A stretch of DNA of 64,000 bases. It comes from Streptomyces diastaticus subsp. diastaticus. Its GTDB lineage: Bacteria > Actinomycetota > Actinomycetes > Streptomycetales > Streptomycetaceae. This document shows positions 16,972-25,501 of this stretch, one piece after another. The DNA lies in contig NZ_BLLN01000005.1 in the NCBI RefSeq assembly GCF_011170125.1, positions 310,001 to 374,000 on the forward strand, given 5' to 3'. A model generated the notes under the pieces. That model was not told the DNA's origin, made no database searches, and saw only the letters and a list, made by a program, of their open reading frames with translations. How positions within the stretch are numbered: the first letter of the stretch is position 1; every line of letters starts with the position of its first letter. A program made the position numbers and the translations under genes.

Positions 16972-17703
16972 TCAGGCGTCGCGGTGGTCGAAGCGTGCCT
17001 TCGTGGCCATCAGTGCGCTGAGGTCGGCGCCCGGGGCGTACTCCACCGGTTCCGCCCCGGCGGTGAACAGCCGGGCGCCCGCCTCGATTCCGCCGAGCGT
17101 GAGAGTGTCGTCGTCCCCGCGCAGCCAGGTGCCTTCGCGCAGCCCGAGGACGGGGACGTCGTTCTCCTCCAGGAACTGGGAGAGGCGCTCCTCGCGGGTC
17201 TCGCCCATGTGCGTGCCGGAGGGGTCCGGGTCGAGGTAGTGCGGGTTGATCTGGAAGGGGACCAGACCGAGCGCGGCGAAGGAGGCGGGCTCGACGATCG
17301 GCATGTCGTTGGTCGTGCGCAAAGTCGGACAGGCCATGTTGGTGCCGGCGCTGGAGCCCATGTACGGCAGCCCGGCGCGTACCCGGTGCGCGAGGGTGTC
17401 CACCAGGCCGGTGCGCTGGAGGGTGGCCAGCAGGCGGAAACTGTTGCCTCCGCCGACGAAGACCGCCTGGGCCCGCGCGACCGCCGCGCGCGGGTCGTCC
17501 TCCGTGTGTATGCCGCGCACCCGCCGGCCGAGCTGCCGCATGAAGGCGGCGACCTTGGCGGTGTAGCTGTCGTGGTCGGCCAGGGCGTAGGGGACGAACA
17601 GCAGTTCCTCCACGCCGGCGAGGTGCTCCGCGACGGCGTCCCGGGCGTGGTCGAGGTAGGGGCGTCCCGGCGCGGCGGAGTTGGACAGGAGGAGCAGCTT
17701 CAC
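16972..17703 (-). CDS. pepE: Dipeptidase E (peptidase S51, alpha-aspartyl dipeptidase)
   Basis: A 243-residue cytosolic serine peptidase that in the family cleaves dipeptides with N-terminal aspartate. The nucleophile is S118 in MGSSAGTNMA; the substrate-recognition segments INPHYLDPDP and HMGETREERLSQF, and VGLREGTWLR-like strand near the C-terminus, match PepE. The usual length is 230-240. It starts four bases after the IclR-type regulator stop, so the two form an operon, and it is divergent from a DUF1177-OPT-AroM operon; together these suggest uptake and breakdown of a short peptide, probably one with aspartate. Confidence 0.9.
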   Translation of the reverse strand: MKLLLLSNSAAPGRPYLDHARDAVAEHLAGVEELLFVPYALADHDSYTAKVAAFMRQLGRRVRGIHTEDDPRAAVARAQAVFVGGGNSFRLLATLQRTGLVDTLAHRVRAGLPYMGSSAGTNMACPTLRTTNDMPIVEPASFAALGLVPFQINPHYLDPDPSGTHMGETREERLSQFLEENDVPVLGLREGTWLRGDDDTLTLGGIEAGARLFTAGAEPVEYAPGADLSALMATKARFDHRDA

Positions 17704-17707
17704 GGGA

Positions 17708-18541
17708 TCAGTCCTTCGGAGATGAGGTACGGGGGATCGGGGCGGGGGCGGGATCCGGGCGGCGGGTGTGCATCTGGCGGGGGGTGAGCAGTTCGCCGAG
17801 GGACTCCCCCGCCGAACGCAGTGGCACGAGCAGCTCGTTCTTCCGGTCGTCGAGCTGGTCGTGGGGGCCGACGAGGGTGAGCGAGCCTATGGGCTGGGAG
17901 CGCACGAGGACGGGCACCGCCAAGCCGGCCGTCGCGGGGTCGTACTCGCCTTGCGAGTAGGCGAAGCCCTCGGAAGGCACCCGGGACATCAGCGCCTCCA
18001 CCTCCGCCGGGTCGGTGACGGTCAGTTCGCTGAAGCTGGCCATGGGCCGCCCGTAGAGGAGGCCGGCGCGGGTTCCGGGGGCGAGCATGCCGAAGTAGGC
18101 GCGTGAGGTGGCCCCGGCGTGTCCGGGGTAGAGCTCGCCCGCGAGCCGGTAGGCGCGCAGGGGGCCGGAGGTGCCGTCGGCGGAGTCGACGCAGCGCAGG
18201 TGGGTGCCGTCGGGGACGGCGAAGAGGGCGGTGACGCCGCTGGCCGCGGCCAGCTGGCGCAGGGTGGGGCGGACGAGGCCGGCCATGCCGCTGTGCCGCT
18301 CCCAGGCGGTGGCCATGTGCCAGACGGCGGGGCCCAGCCGGTAGCGGCGCGTCACGGGGTCGGACACCAGGAAGCCCCGGTGCGCGAGGGAGGCCAGGAG
18401 CCGCTGGGCGACGGACTTGTCCCAGCCGAACTCCGCGGCCAGGTCGGTCACGCCCCACTCCTCGCGGTCGTGGGAGAAGGCGAGCAGGGCCAGCAGGGCG
18501 CGGTCCGCGGTCTGGAGTGGTGCTCCTCGATCGGTGGTCAC
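17708..18541 (-). CDS. IclR-family transcriptional regulator
   Basis: A 277-residue regulator. The N-terminal winged helix (about 8-65) reads LQTADRALLALLAFSHDREE, then WDKSVAQRLLASLAHRGFLV. The C-terminal IclR effector domain (about 80-250) includes GHAGATSRAYFGML and AYSQGEYDPATAGLAVPV, the ligand pocket of this family. The GTG at 18541 is used because the domain starts just after it; a longer frame to 18628 would cross the palindrome at 18570. It is the first gene of an operon with pepE and most likely controls both itself and the divergent DUF1177-OPT-AroM genes through that palindrome. The ligand is probably the peptide or its product. Confidence 0.9.
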   Translation of the reverse strand: MTTDRGAPLQTADRALLALLAFSHDREEWGVTDLAAEFGWDKSVAQRLLASLAHRGFLVSDPVTRRYRLGPAVWHMATAWERHSGMAGLVRPTLRQLAAASGVTALFAVPDGTHLRCVDSADGTSGPLRAYRLAGELYPGHAGATSRAYFGMLAPGTRAGLLYGRPMASFSELTVTDPAEVEALMSRVPSEGFAYSQGEYDPATAGLAVPVLVRSQPIGSLTLVGPHDQLDDRKNELLVPLRSAGESLGELLTPRQMHTRRPDPAPAPIPRTSSPKD

Positions 18542-18569
18542 GCCCGGCACTCTACCCCGGGCGCATCTG

Positions 18570-18588
18570 CTTCTCTCATATAGAGAAG
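18570..18588. promoter_or_regulatory. Palindromic operator between IclR gene and DUF1177 operon
   Basis: CTTCTCT-CATAT-AGAGAAG is a perfect 7-bp inverted repeat with a 5-base spacer, 29 bp from the IclR gene start and 103 bp from the DUF1177 start. It is AT-rich for its surroundings and well placed to regulate both directions; IclR-type regulators bind sites of this size. Confidence 0.65.
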
Positions 18589-18690
18589 TGGTTGCGTTCC
18601 GGGGGAGGCCGGAGAGAGCCTGACCCACCTGCGCACCGCTTCGGCGATCAGGCCGCGCAGCACCGCACCACTACGCACCAGGGAGCCGCA

Positions 18691-19683
18691 GTGCTCAAGC
18701 ACGTACTCGACGTCATCGAACTCCTCGACCGTCCACAGGCCGACGGACACGCGCTCGCCGCCCACCTGCGGAGGGTGCTCGAACGCGCGGCCGAGGAGAG
18801 CGGCCGCCTCTCCCCCGCGGCCGTCCTCGACCAGGTCGAGGTGACGGTGACCCGTGTCGAGGGCCCCAAGGGCGGCACCGACTTCGTCAAGGTCGTCGTT
18901 CCCGGCAGCGCCGGGGCCCGCTGTGGCGGCGGCGCGCCCACACTCGGAATCCTCGGACGCCTCGGGGGCGTCGGCGCCCGCCCCGAACGCACCGGCATCG
19001 TCTCGGACGCGGACGGCGCCGTCGCCGCGCTCTCGGCCGCCGCCAAGCTCCTCGACATGTACGGGCGCGGAGACGTGCTCCAGGGGGACGTGATCCTCAG
19101 CACGCACGTCTGCCCGGACGCGCCGACGCGGCCGCACGACCCGGTGCCGTTCATGGACTCGCCCGTCTCCGTCCTGGACTGCAACCGCCAGGAGATCGAC
19201 GAGGCCATGGACGCCGTCGTCTCCATCGACACGACCAAGGGCAACCGGCTGCTCAACCACCGGGGCATCGCCCTGTCGCCTACGGTCAAGGAGGGCTGGA
19301 TCCTGCGGGTCAGCGACGACCTGCTCGGCGTCCTGGAGACCGTGACGGGCGAAGCCGCCCGCGTACTGCCCATCACCACGCAGGACATCACTCCCTACGG
19401 CAACGGTGTGCACCACATCAACTCGATCATGCAGCCCTGCGTGGCCACCTCCGCGCCCGTCGTGGGGCTCGCGCTGACGGCCCAGTCCGCCGTGGCGGGC
19501 TGCGCCACCGGCGCCAGCCACGAGGGCGACATCGCGGCGGCGGGCCGCTTCGCCGTCGAGGCGGCCAAGGAGTACGGGCGGGGAGTCGTCCGTTTCCACG
19601 ACCCGGAGGAGTTCGCACGCCTCGTGTCCCTCTACGGCCCGATGACCCGCCTGCAGTCGACCGTCGGAGCCACCGAGGACTGA
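18691..19683 (+). CDS. DUF1177 family protein
   Basis: A 330-residue cytosolic protein of family DUF1177. Conserved blocks visible are VVVPGSAGARCGGGAPTLGI, GDVILSTHVCPDAPTRPHDP, FMDSPVSVLDCNRQEIDEAM and the glycine-rich C-terminal GCATGASHEGDIAAAGRFA. Repeated His, Cys and Asp residues in these blocks look like a metal-dependent hydrolase or racemase, but no reaction is established. The GTG at 18691 follows GGGAG. The family is typically encoded beside OPT transporters and AroM proteins, as here (41 bp to the OPT gene), which links it to metabolism of an imported peptide or amino-acid derivative. Confidence 0.87.
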   Translation: MLKHVLDVIELLDRPQADGHALAAHLRRVLERAAEESGRLSPAAVLDQVEVTVTRVEGPKGGTDFVKVVVPGSAGARCGGGAPTLGILGRLGGVGARPERTGIVSDADGAVAALSAAAKLLDMYGRGDVLQGDVILSTHVCPDAPTRPHDPVPFMDSPVSVLDCNRQEIDEAMDAVVSIDTTKGNRLLNHRGIALSPTVKEGWILRVSDDLLGVLETVTGEAARVLPITTQDITPYGNGVHHINSIMQPCVATSAPVVGLALTAQSAVAGCATGASHEGDIAAAGRFAVEAAKEYGRGVVRFHDPEEFARLVSLYGPMTRLQSTVGATED

Positions 19684-19724
19684 GACGTCCCCGGGCAAGA
19701 CCCACCCCGAGCACGGAGCCCCCT

Positions 19725-21398
19725 ATGAGCGACACCACACCTGCGGCGGCAGACACCGCGCAGGCCAGGTCACACCCCAGAGCGCTGGAACCCGTCACGC
19801 TGATCCTGACGGTGATCCTCAGTGTGCTCGGCGCGGTCATCGGCCTGGTGCTGATCACCACCCTGGGCATCGCCCCCAACACCTCGGTGATCGGCGCGCT
19901 GATCGCCATGCTCATCGGGCGCCTCTCCTTCGCCGCACTGGCCCGGATGCGTGATCCGCACCGTCAGAACCTCGTCCAGTCCGCGATCTCGGGCTCCACG
20001 TTCGCCGCCGCGAACTCGCTGGTCACACCGATCGCCGTCCCCTTCCTCCTCGGCGAGCCCGGGCTGGTGTGGCCGATGCTCGGCGGCGCGGTCGTCGGAC
20101 TGCTCGTCGACAGCTGGGTGCTCTACCGGGTCTTCGACTCCAAGCTGCTGCCCGCCTCGGCGGCCTGGCCCGCCGGGATCGCGGCGGCCGAGACGATCAA
20201 GGCGGGCGACGAGGGCGGCCGCAAAGCCCGCCTGCTGGGGATCAGCGCGGTCGTCGGCTTCGTCGGCTCGCTCTTCAAGCTGCCGATGAGCGCCGCGGGC
20301 GTCGCCTTCCTCGGCAACATCTGGGCGCTGCTGATGTTCGGCGTGGGTCTGCTGGTCGCGCAGTACGCCCCGGGGCTCCTCGACACCGACCTGAGCGCGA
20401 ACTACGTACCGCACGGCGTCATGATCGGCGCCGGGCTCGTCGCTCTCGTGCAGGCGGTGCTGATGATGCGCGACCGCAAGAGCTCCCGGGAGACGACACC
20501 GCCTGGCCAGGCGGCGGACGTCTTCGACGAGGCGAACCGCACGGTCGACCGGGGACGGCTGCGGCGCGGGCTGCTGGAGGGCCTCGTCCTGTTCGTGGCG
20601 GGCGCCCTGCTCATCGCCCTCATGGGCGGGGTCGTCTCCGAGATGAGCGGGTGGGGTCTGGTGGGGTGGGTGCTGCTGGCCGGCGCCGCCGCGCTGGTCC
20701 ACCAGCTCATCGTGGGGCTGGCCGCGATGCACTCGGGCTGGTTCCCCGCCTTCGCGGTCACCTTGATCTTCCTGATCCTGGGCCTGGTCCTGGGCATCCC
20801 GATGGTGCCGCTCGCCCTGCTGGTGGGATACGCCGCCTCGACCGGACCGGCCTTCGCCGACGTCGGGTTCGACTTCAAGGCCGGGTGGCTGCTGCGCAAG
20901 GGCGCCCTGCCGTGGCATCCGTACGAGATGGCGGGCCGGCGGCAGCAGTACATCGCCCAGCTCGTCGGGTTCGCCGTCGCCGTCGTGGTCGTCATGATCG
21001 CCTGGAAGCCGTTCTTCGCGGACGGCCGCGTCCCGCCCGTCGCCCAGGTGTACGTCGACACGATCAAGGCCGGCCTCACCGACACCCACGCGCTGACGAT
21101 GATGGTGCTGTGGGCGATCCCCGGCGCACTGATCCAGTTCTTCGGCGGCTCCTCCCGCCAGATGGGCGTGCTGCTCGCGACCGGTCTCCTCGTCGCCACC
21201 CCGCAGGCGGGATGGCTGGTGCTCGCCGCCCTCGCCGTCCGCGTCGCGTACTCCCGCTGGAAGGCACGCGGCGGCGGGGACGCGCCGGACGAGGCGAACG
21301 CCCAGCCCGACGCCGACAACGACCTCGCCCTGGTCGGCGCCGGCCTGGTGGCGGGAAGTTCCCTCAACGACGTGAGCCAGATCTACAAGGCCGTGTGA
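19725..21398 (+). CDS. OPT/YSL-family oligopeptide transporter
   Basis: A 557-residue integral membrane protein of the OPT superfamily, with about fourteen transmembrane helices. The first helix follows EPVTLILTVILSVLGAVIGL; conserved segments include SAISGSTFAAANSLVTPIA, VGFVGSLFKLPMSAAGVAF and YAASTGPAFADVGFDFKAGW. The C-terminal sequence LVGAGLVAGSSLNDV is the usual OPT ending. Proton-coupled uptake of small peptides or metal-chelate amino acids is the known family activity. It lies between DUF1177 and AroM in an operon divergent from the IclR regulator and dipeptidase E, so a short peptide is the most likely cargo. Confidence 0.92.
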   Translation: MSDTTPAAADTAQARSHPRALEPVTLILTVILSVLGAVIGLVLITTLGIAPNTSVIGALIAMLIGRLSFAALARMRDPHRQNLVQSAISGSTFAAANSLVTPIAVPFLLGEPGLVWPMLGGAVVGLLVDSWVLYRVFDSKLLPASAAWPAGIAAAETIKAGDEGGRKARLLGISAVVGFVGSLFKLPMSAAGVAFLGNIWALLMFGVGLLVAQYAPGLLDTDLSANYVPHGVMIGAGLVALVQAVLMMRDRKSSRETTPPGQAADVFDEANRTVDRGRLRRGLLEGLVLFVAGALLIALMGGVVSEMSGWGLVGWVLLAGAAALVHQLIVGLAAMHSGWFPAFAVTLIFLILGLVLGIPMVPLALLVGYAASTGPAFADVGFDFKAGWLLRKGALPWHPYEMAGRRQQYIAQLVGFAVAVVVVMIAWKPFFADGRVPPVAQVYVDTIKAGLTDTHALTMMVLWAIPGALIQFFGGSSRQMGVLLATGLLVATPQAGWLVLAALAVRVAYSRWKARGGGDAPDEANAQPDADNDLALVGAGLVAGSSLNDVSQIYKAV

Positions 21399-21418
21399 GA
21401 CAAGGAGAGGCTGACACC

Positions 21419-22135
21419 ATGCGCACCCCAGGGCTCGGAATGGTGACCATCGGGCAGGCCCCCCGGGCCGACCTGGCCGCGGACGTCGAGCCGTGGCTCG
21501 GCGGGCTGACGCGGTACGAGCACGGCGCCCTCGACGAGGACGTGTTCGACGGTGAGCGCGGAGAGGCGGCGCGCTCCGCACTCGCCCCCGACCCGGGAGA
21601 GCCACCGCTCGTCTCGCGGCTACGGGACGGCACCTCCGTCCTGCTGGGCCACCGCGCGCTCGCCCCCCGTATGCGGGACGCCGTCGCGCGCTGCGAGCAG
21701 GACGGCGCGGCCGCGACCCTGCTGCTGTGCACCGGCAACTTCCCGCCCGTGCCCGCACGCCGCCCCGTGCTGTACGCCGAGCCTCTCGTCCAGCACGGCG
21801 TGCGCGCACTGGCCGGCGAGGACCCCGTCGGCATCGTCTGCCCGCTGCCCGCCCAGCGTGAGGATGTCGAGCGGCGCTGGTCGGGCCTGCTGCCGGGCCC
21901 CGTACGCGTGGAGCCGAGCGACCCGTACGCACCGGACGCACCCGCCCGGGCGGCGGCCGCGGCACGGCGTCTGGCGGAGGCCGGCAGCCGCTGGGTCGTG
22001 CTGGACTGCATCGGCTACACCGAGACGATGCGCCGGGCGGCGGACACGGCGGGCCGCCCCGTCCTGCTCGCCCGCGCCCTCGCCATCCGGCTGGCCGCCG
22101 AAGCCGCTCACGCGGCAGCCGCGGTTGCCCCGTGA
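21419..22135 (+). CDS. AroM family protein
   Basis: A 238-residue cytosolic protein of the AroM family, related in fold to Asp/Glu racemases. The N-terminal signature GMVTIGQAPRADLAADVEPW is clear. The strand-turn LLLCTGNFP carries a cysteine where racemase-like folds place one catalytic thiol, and WVVLDCIGYT near residue 200 carries a second one, so a two-cysteine racemase or isomerase mechanism is plausible but untested. AAGGAGAGG precedes the ATG, 21 bases past the OPT stop. It is the last gene of the DUF1177-OPT-AroM unit. E. coli AroM itself has no defined function. Confidence 0.88.
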   Translation: MRTPGLGMVTIGQAPRADLAADVEPWLGGLTRYEHGALDEDVFDGERGEAARSALAPDPGEPPLVSRLRDGTSVLLGHRALAPRMRDAVARCEQDGAAATLLLCTGNFPPVPARRPVLYAEPLVQHGVRALAGEDPVGIVCPLPAQREDVERRWSGLLPGPVRVEPSDPYAPDAPARAAAAARRLAEAGSRWVVLDCIGYTETMRRAADTAGRPVLLARALAIRLAAEAAHAAAAVAP

Positions 22136-22401
22136 ACGCCGGCTTCAGGCCCACCGCGGCCGGCTCGGGCCGGCACGTCGACACGGTGCCTCCGCGGCCG
22201 GGGGAACCGCGACGACTGCTCCGCCCGGTCACCGACGACTTCGACCGGGGCTGATCCCGGTTCCGTACGGACCGGAAATCGCGGCGGTCGCGGAGGCGGC
22301 GGGCGGAGGGTGCTTCGGAAGGGGCGGTGCGGGTGACGGGAGTGTGTCGACTCCGTCGGACCGCGCGTGAGCGGGGGGTGCGCGGGGGCAGGGTCAGGAC
22401 C

Positions 22402-24528
22402 ATGGCAGACACCGTCACGGTCACGACCCCTTCCCGGCGCCCCCTGCGGCAGCTCCTCGCCGCCTCCGTCGGCAACGCTGTCGAGTGGTACGACTGGTAC
22501 GCCTACACGTTCCTCGCGACCTACATCGCCGCTCAGGTCTTCCCCGAGGACGCCGACGACTCGCTGGTGCCGCTGCTCGCGGCCTTCGCCGTCTTCGCGG
22601 TCGGGTTCTTCATGCGGCCGGTGGGCGGCCTGTTGATGGGTGCCGTCGCCGACCGGCGTGGCCGGCGCACGGCGTTGACGGTGACGATCCTGCTGATGGG
22701 CGGCAGCAGCCTGTTGGTGGGGCTCACCCCGACCTACGCCTCGGCGGGACTGCTCGCGCCGGTGGTGCTGGTGGTCGCGCGGCTCCTCCAAGGGCTGTCC
22801 GTGGGCGGGGAGTTCGCCGCCTCGACCACCTTCCTGGTGGAGTCGGCCGGGCCGGGCAGGCGCGGCCTGTTCTCCAGCTTCCAGTACGTCTCGACCACCG
22901 TCGGGCAGCTGGCCGCCTCCGGCGTCGCCGCGCTGCTCGTCTCCTCGCTGTCGTCGGGGCAGATGGACGGCTGGGGCTGGCGGGTGCCCTTCGTCCTCGG
23001 CGCGGTGCTGAGCCTGGTCGGCTTCTGGATCAGGCGCGGCGCGCACGAGACGCGCAGCGCGGAGCAGCGGGGCGCGCCCGAGCCCCGCCTGTTCGACGCG
23101 CTGCGCCACCACCCGCGCCAGTCCCTGCTGATCTGCGGGATCACCGCGGGCGGCACCCTCGCCTACTACACCTGGACCTCCTACCTGCCGACCTACGCCG
23201 AGCTGAACGTCGGGATGGACAAGGCCGACGCCCTGCTGGTCGGGACCGTCTCGCTGGCCGTCTTCGCGCTGCTCCAGCCGGTGGGCGGGATGCTCTCGGA
23301 CCGGTACGGGCGCAAGCCTGTGCTGCTGTTCTTCGGGATCGGCTTCGCCCTGCTCCCCGTGTCACTGCTACGGGCGCTGACCGGGTCGTGGCTGTCGCTG
23401 CTGCTGGTGCAACTGGCGGGCATGGTGCTGCTGACCGGGTTCACCTCGGTCTCGGCGGCGGTCAACGCCGAGGTGTTCCCGGCGAGGGTGCGGGCAGCCG
23501 GGATCGGCTTCCCCTACTCGCTGACGGTGGCGCTCTTCGGCGGTACCGCGCCGTACGTGGGGACGCTCTTCAAGGATCTCGGCCACCCGGGGCTGTTCCC
23601 CTGGTACGTGAGTGTGCTGTGCCTGGTCTCGTCCGTGGTCTACCTACGGCTGCCGGAGACCGCCACAAGGAACTGGACCGGTGAGCCGCTGAGCCGGCGG
23701 GCCTCAGTCCGCGTGCGCCGCCGCCAGCCAGGGCCGCAGGACGGGCAGCACGGCACCGGGCTGCATGGCGCCGGTGTGGTCGAGGCCGTCCAGGACCCGG
23801 ACCTGCCACCCCGCCGCCTCCAGGCGCGCGCGCTCACGGGTCAGCGGTCCTGCCATGTCCACGGTCACGCCGCCCCACTCGGGCCCGTAGGGGATCACGT
23901 CCGCCGATCCGGCGAAGCAGAGCCGGGGGCAGTCGACCAGGCACTGTGCCGCCGCCTCGTCGAATCCTTCGAGGGCCTGGTAGAGGCCGAGGAACTGGCC
24001 GGTCTGCGCACCGTCCGCCGCGATCTGCACGCCGGACCAGTCGTACTCCTCTCCCCCGCCGGACGGGGTGTCCCGCTCCGGCCCGGCGGCGGGTGTCCTC
24101 GGGCGCAGCGCCATGGTGTGGGCGGCGGCGGTGACGCGCAGCATCTGGGCGTAGGGGCCGCCGAGCGGCGGGAAGCCGCCCATGGCGAGGGCGGTGAGAC
24201 GGTCGGTGCGCAGGGCGAGCTGGAGTCCGGCGAGCGCGAGCCACGAGTACCCGTAGTACGCGAACCGGCCGGCGCCCGCCGCGTCGGCGACCGCCAGCAG
24301 GTCGGCGGCGAGGTGGGTGGGGGTGAGGGCGGCGGCGGGGTGGCGCATGCAGTGGCCCTCGTAGTCGAAGGCGACGACCTGGAAGGCGTCGCCGAGTCCC
24401 TCCGCCAGGGCGCGCGGCCCAGGGCCGGGTCCATCCCCCAGCGGCGCAGTTCCCCGGCGGCCGCGCCCTCCTTCGGTACCGGGTCGACGGGGAGCAGCAC
24501 GGTCGGTCCGCTTCCGTGGATCTGGTAG
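22402..24528 (+). CDS. MHS-family MFS transporter, run-on reading frame
   Basis: Residues 1-430 are a complete metabolite:H+ symporter of the KgtP/ProP-like MHS family. It has VGNAVEWYDWYAYTFLATYI at the start, the loop signature GAVADRRGRRTA, the ARLLQGLSVGGEFAAS segment, and a second-half motif SDRYGRKP. The transport domain ends at YLRLPETATRNWTGEP near 23690. No stop follows: the frame continues about 278 codons antisense through the whole neighbouring hydrolase gene to 24528, giving Arg/Gly-rich sequence unlike any domain. A single added base in GGACCGGTGAG would create TGA at once, so the real gene probably ended near 23685 and has suffered a one-base loss (or the sequence has). Cargo is likely a small organic acid. 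Confidence 0.85.
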   Translation: MADTVTVTTPSRRPLRQLLAASVGNAVEWYDWYAYTFLATYIAAQVFPEDADDSLVPLLAAFAVFAVGFFMRPVGGLLMGAVADRRGRRTALTVTILLMGGSSLLVGLTPTYASAGLLAPVVLVVARLLQGLSVGGEFAASTTFLVESAGPGRRGLFSSFQYVSTTVGQLAASGVAALLVSSLSSGQMDGWGWRVPFVLGAVLSLVGFWIRRGAHETRSAEQRGAPEPRLFDALRHHPRQSLLICGITAGGTLAYYTWTSYLPTYAELNVGMDKADALLVGTVSLAVFALLQPVGGMLSDRYGRKPVLLFFGIGFALLPVSLLRALTGSWLSLLLVQLAGMVLLTGFTSVSAAVNAEVFPARVRAAGIGFPYSLTVALFGGTAPYVGTLFKDLGHPGLFPWYVSVLCLVSSVVYLRLPETATRNWTGEPLSRRASVRVRRRQPGPQDGQHGTGLHGAGVVEAVQDPDLPPRRLQARALTGQRSCHVHGHAAPLGPVGDHVRRSGEAEPGAVDQALCRRLVESFEGLVEAEELAGLRTVRRDLHAGPVVLLSPAGRGVPLRPGGGCPRAQRHGVGGGGDAQHLGVGAAERREAAHGEGGETVGAQGELESGEREPRVPVVREPAGARRVGDRQQVGGEVGGGEGGGGVAHAVALVVEGDDLEGVAESLRQGARPRAGSIPQRRSSPAAAPSFGTGSTGSSTVGPLPWIW

Positions 24529-24566
24529 GCGACGCGGGTGCCGTCGTGCAGGGGCGCGGTGGGCAT
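23704..24566 (-). pseudogene. Alpha/beta hydrolase (proline iminopeptidase-like) with one frameshift
   Basis: The minus strand starts at 24566 with PTAPLHDGTRVAYQIHGSGP and continues in frame to GMDPALG near 24420. It then needs one extra base (a C in the CTGGGCCGCG stretch) to go on as RALAEGLGDAFQVVAFDYEG and run to the stop at 23704. Joined, it would be about 287 residues. The nucleophile elbow reads YYGYSWLALA, where the GxSxG pattern appears as GYSWL; the acid would be in FAGSADVIPYG and the His in LDGLDHTGAM. The frame break means no full-length product unless it is a sequencing error. It is divergent from the TetR gene at 24695, which probably regulates it. Confidence 0.75.
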
Positions 24567-24606
24567 GAAGCCTCCCTGGTCGGGTGCCGTGGCCCGGCAC
24601 CGGCAG

Positions 24607-24661
24607 ATTCCGTACAGCGTAAGGAATTACCTGCCGGACGATACCGTACGGCGTGAGAAGT
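24607..24661. promoter_or_regulatory. Two TetR operators between hydrolase and TetR genes
   Basis: ATTCCGTAC-AGC-GTAAGGAAT (24607-24627) is a 21-bp palindrome with 8 of its 9 flanking pairs matched on close inspection apart from one mismatch. A second copy, ATACCGTACGGCGTGAGAAG (24641-24660), repeats the CCGTACnGCGTnAG core 34 bp downstream. They fill the gap between the divergent genes and are the obvious targets of the adjacent TetR protein. Confidence 0.65.
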
Positions 24662-24694
24662 CGTGCGGCGCAGGGAGCCGCACGGTGGGAAGAG

Positions 24695-25501
24695 GTGACA
24701 GCGTTGAGCATCATCGCCGGTCAGGGGGACGCGGCCCGCTCGCTGAAGTTGCTGTGGGGTGCGGCCGGGGGCGAGCGCAGGAGCCCGGGGCCCAAACCGG
24801 CGCTCACCGTGGAGGCGGTGGTCGCGGCGGCCGTCGAGGTGGCGGACGAGGGCGGTCTCGCGGCCCTGTCGATGCGGGCGGTCGCCGAAAGGCTGGGCCG
24901 CTCGTCGATGGCCCTGTACACCTACGTGCCGGGCAAGGCGGAGCTGGTCGACCTGATGTACGACCGGGCGCACGCGGAGCTGCCCGGCTCGTACCCGCTG
25001 GACGAGGGGTGGCGGGCGGCGGCGACCGCCTGGGCGGCCGACCTGCGCGCGCTGTACCTGCGCCACCCGTGGCTGCTCCAGGTCTCCTACGCGCGGCCGG
25101 TGCTCGGGCCCTGCGAGCAGGGCGTACTGGAGGCGCTTGCGGGCATCCTCTTCGCGACCGGCCTGCCCGCGGACACCCTGCGGGCGGCGGCCAGTTCCCT
25201 CTTCGACCTGGTGCGAGGCGCGGCCCGGACGCGGGCGGAGGCGCGGCTCGCGACGGCGACGACGGGGGTGGCGGACGCCGAGTGGTGGGCGGAGCGTTCG
25301 GCGCGGCTCGGCGAGGTGGCGCCCGATTTCGCGGACCGGTTCCCGCTGTCGGTGCGGCTCTCGGCCGAGGACGCGGGCGGCGGGGCGCCGGCCTCGTGGG
25401 AGGAGCGGATGGACGCCACCCACGCGGCCGGGCTCGCGCTGCTGCTGGACGGGGTGGAGGCGACCGCCGGGGCGCCACCGGGCGGGGTCAGCCCGCGCTG
25501 A
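24695..25501 (+). CDS. TetR/AcrR-family regulator
   Basis: A 268-residue repressor. The helix-turn-helix (about 45-90) reads LTVEAVVAAAVEVADEGGLA, then AVAERLGRSSMALYTYV. The C-terminal domain (about 105-235) is of the TetR_C type with LRALYLRHPWLLQVSYARPV. A long N-terminal extension of about 35 residues precedes the HTH. The GTG at 24695 is preceded by GGGAAGAG; a TTG at 24704 behind GAGGTG and an in-frame GTG at 24653 are alternatives. It is divergent from the frameshifted hydrolase with two operator copies between them, the classic self-regulating TetR arrangement. It overlaps the RNase H gene tail-to-tail by 14 bp. Confidence 0.9.
   Translation: MTALSIIAGQGDAARSLKLLWGAAGGERRSPGPKPALTVEAVVAAAVEVADEGGLAALSMRAVAERLGRSSMALYTYVPGKAELVDLMYDRAHAELPGSYPLDEGWRAAATAWAADLRALYLRHPWLLQVSYARPVLGPCEQGVLEALAGILFATGLPADTLRAAASSLFDLVRGAARTRAEARLATATTGVADAEWWAERSARLGEVAPDFADRFPLSVRLSAEDAGGGAPASWEERMDATHAAGLALLLDGVEATAGAPPGGVSPR

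Noticed and set aside
19770..22475. 901-codon open frame on the minus strand
   Set aside because: It is antisense to DUF1177/OPT/AroM; the translation is Asp/Gly/Arg/His-rich with no domain, typical of a shadow frame in 73% GC DNA.
24411..24424. Programmed frameshift in the hydrolase
   Set aside because: There is no slippery heptamer or downstream structure like that in the IS transposase, so mutation or sequencing error is more likely.
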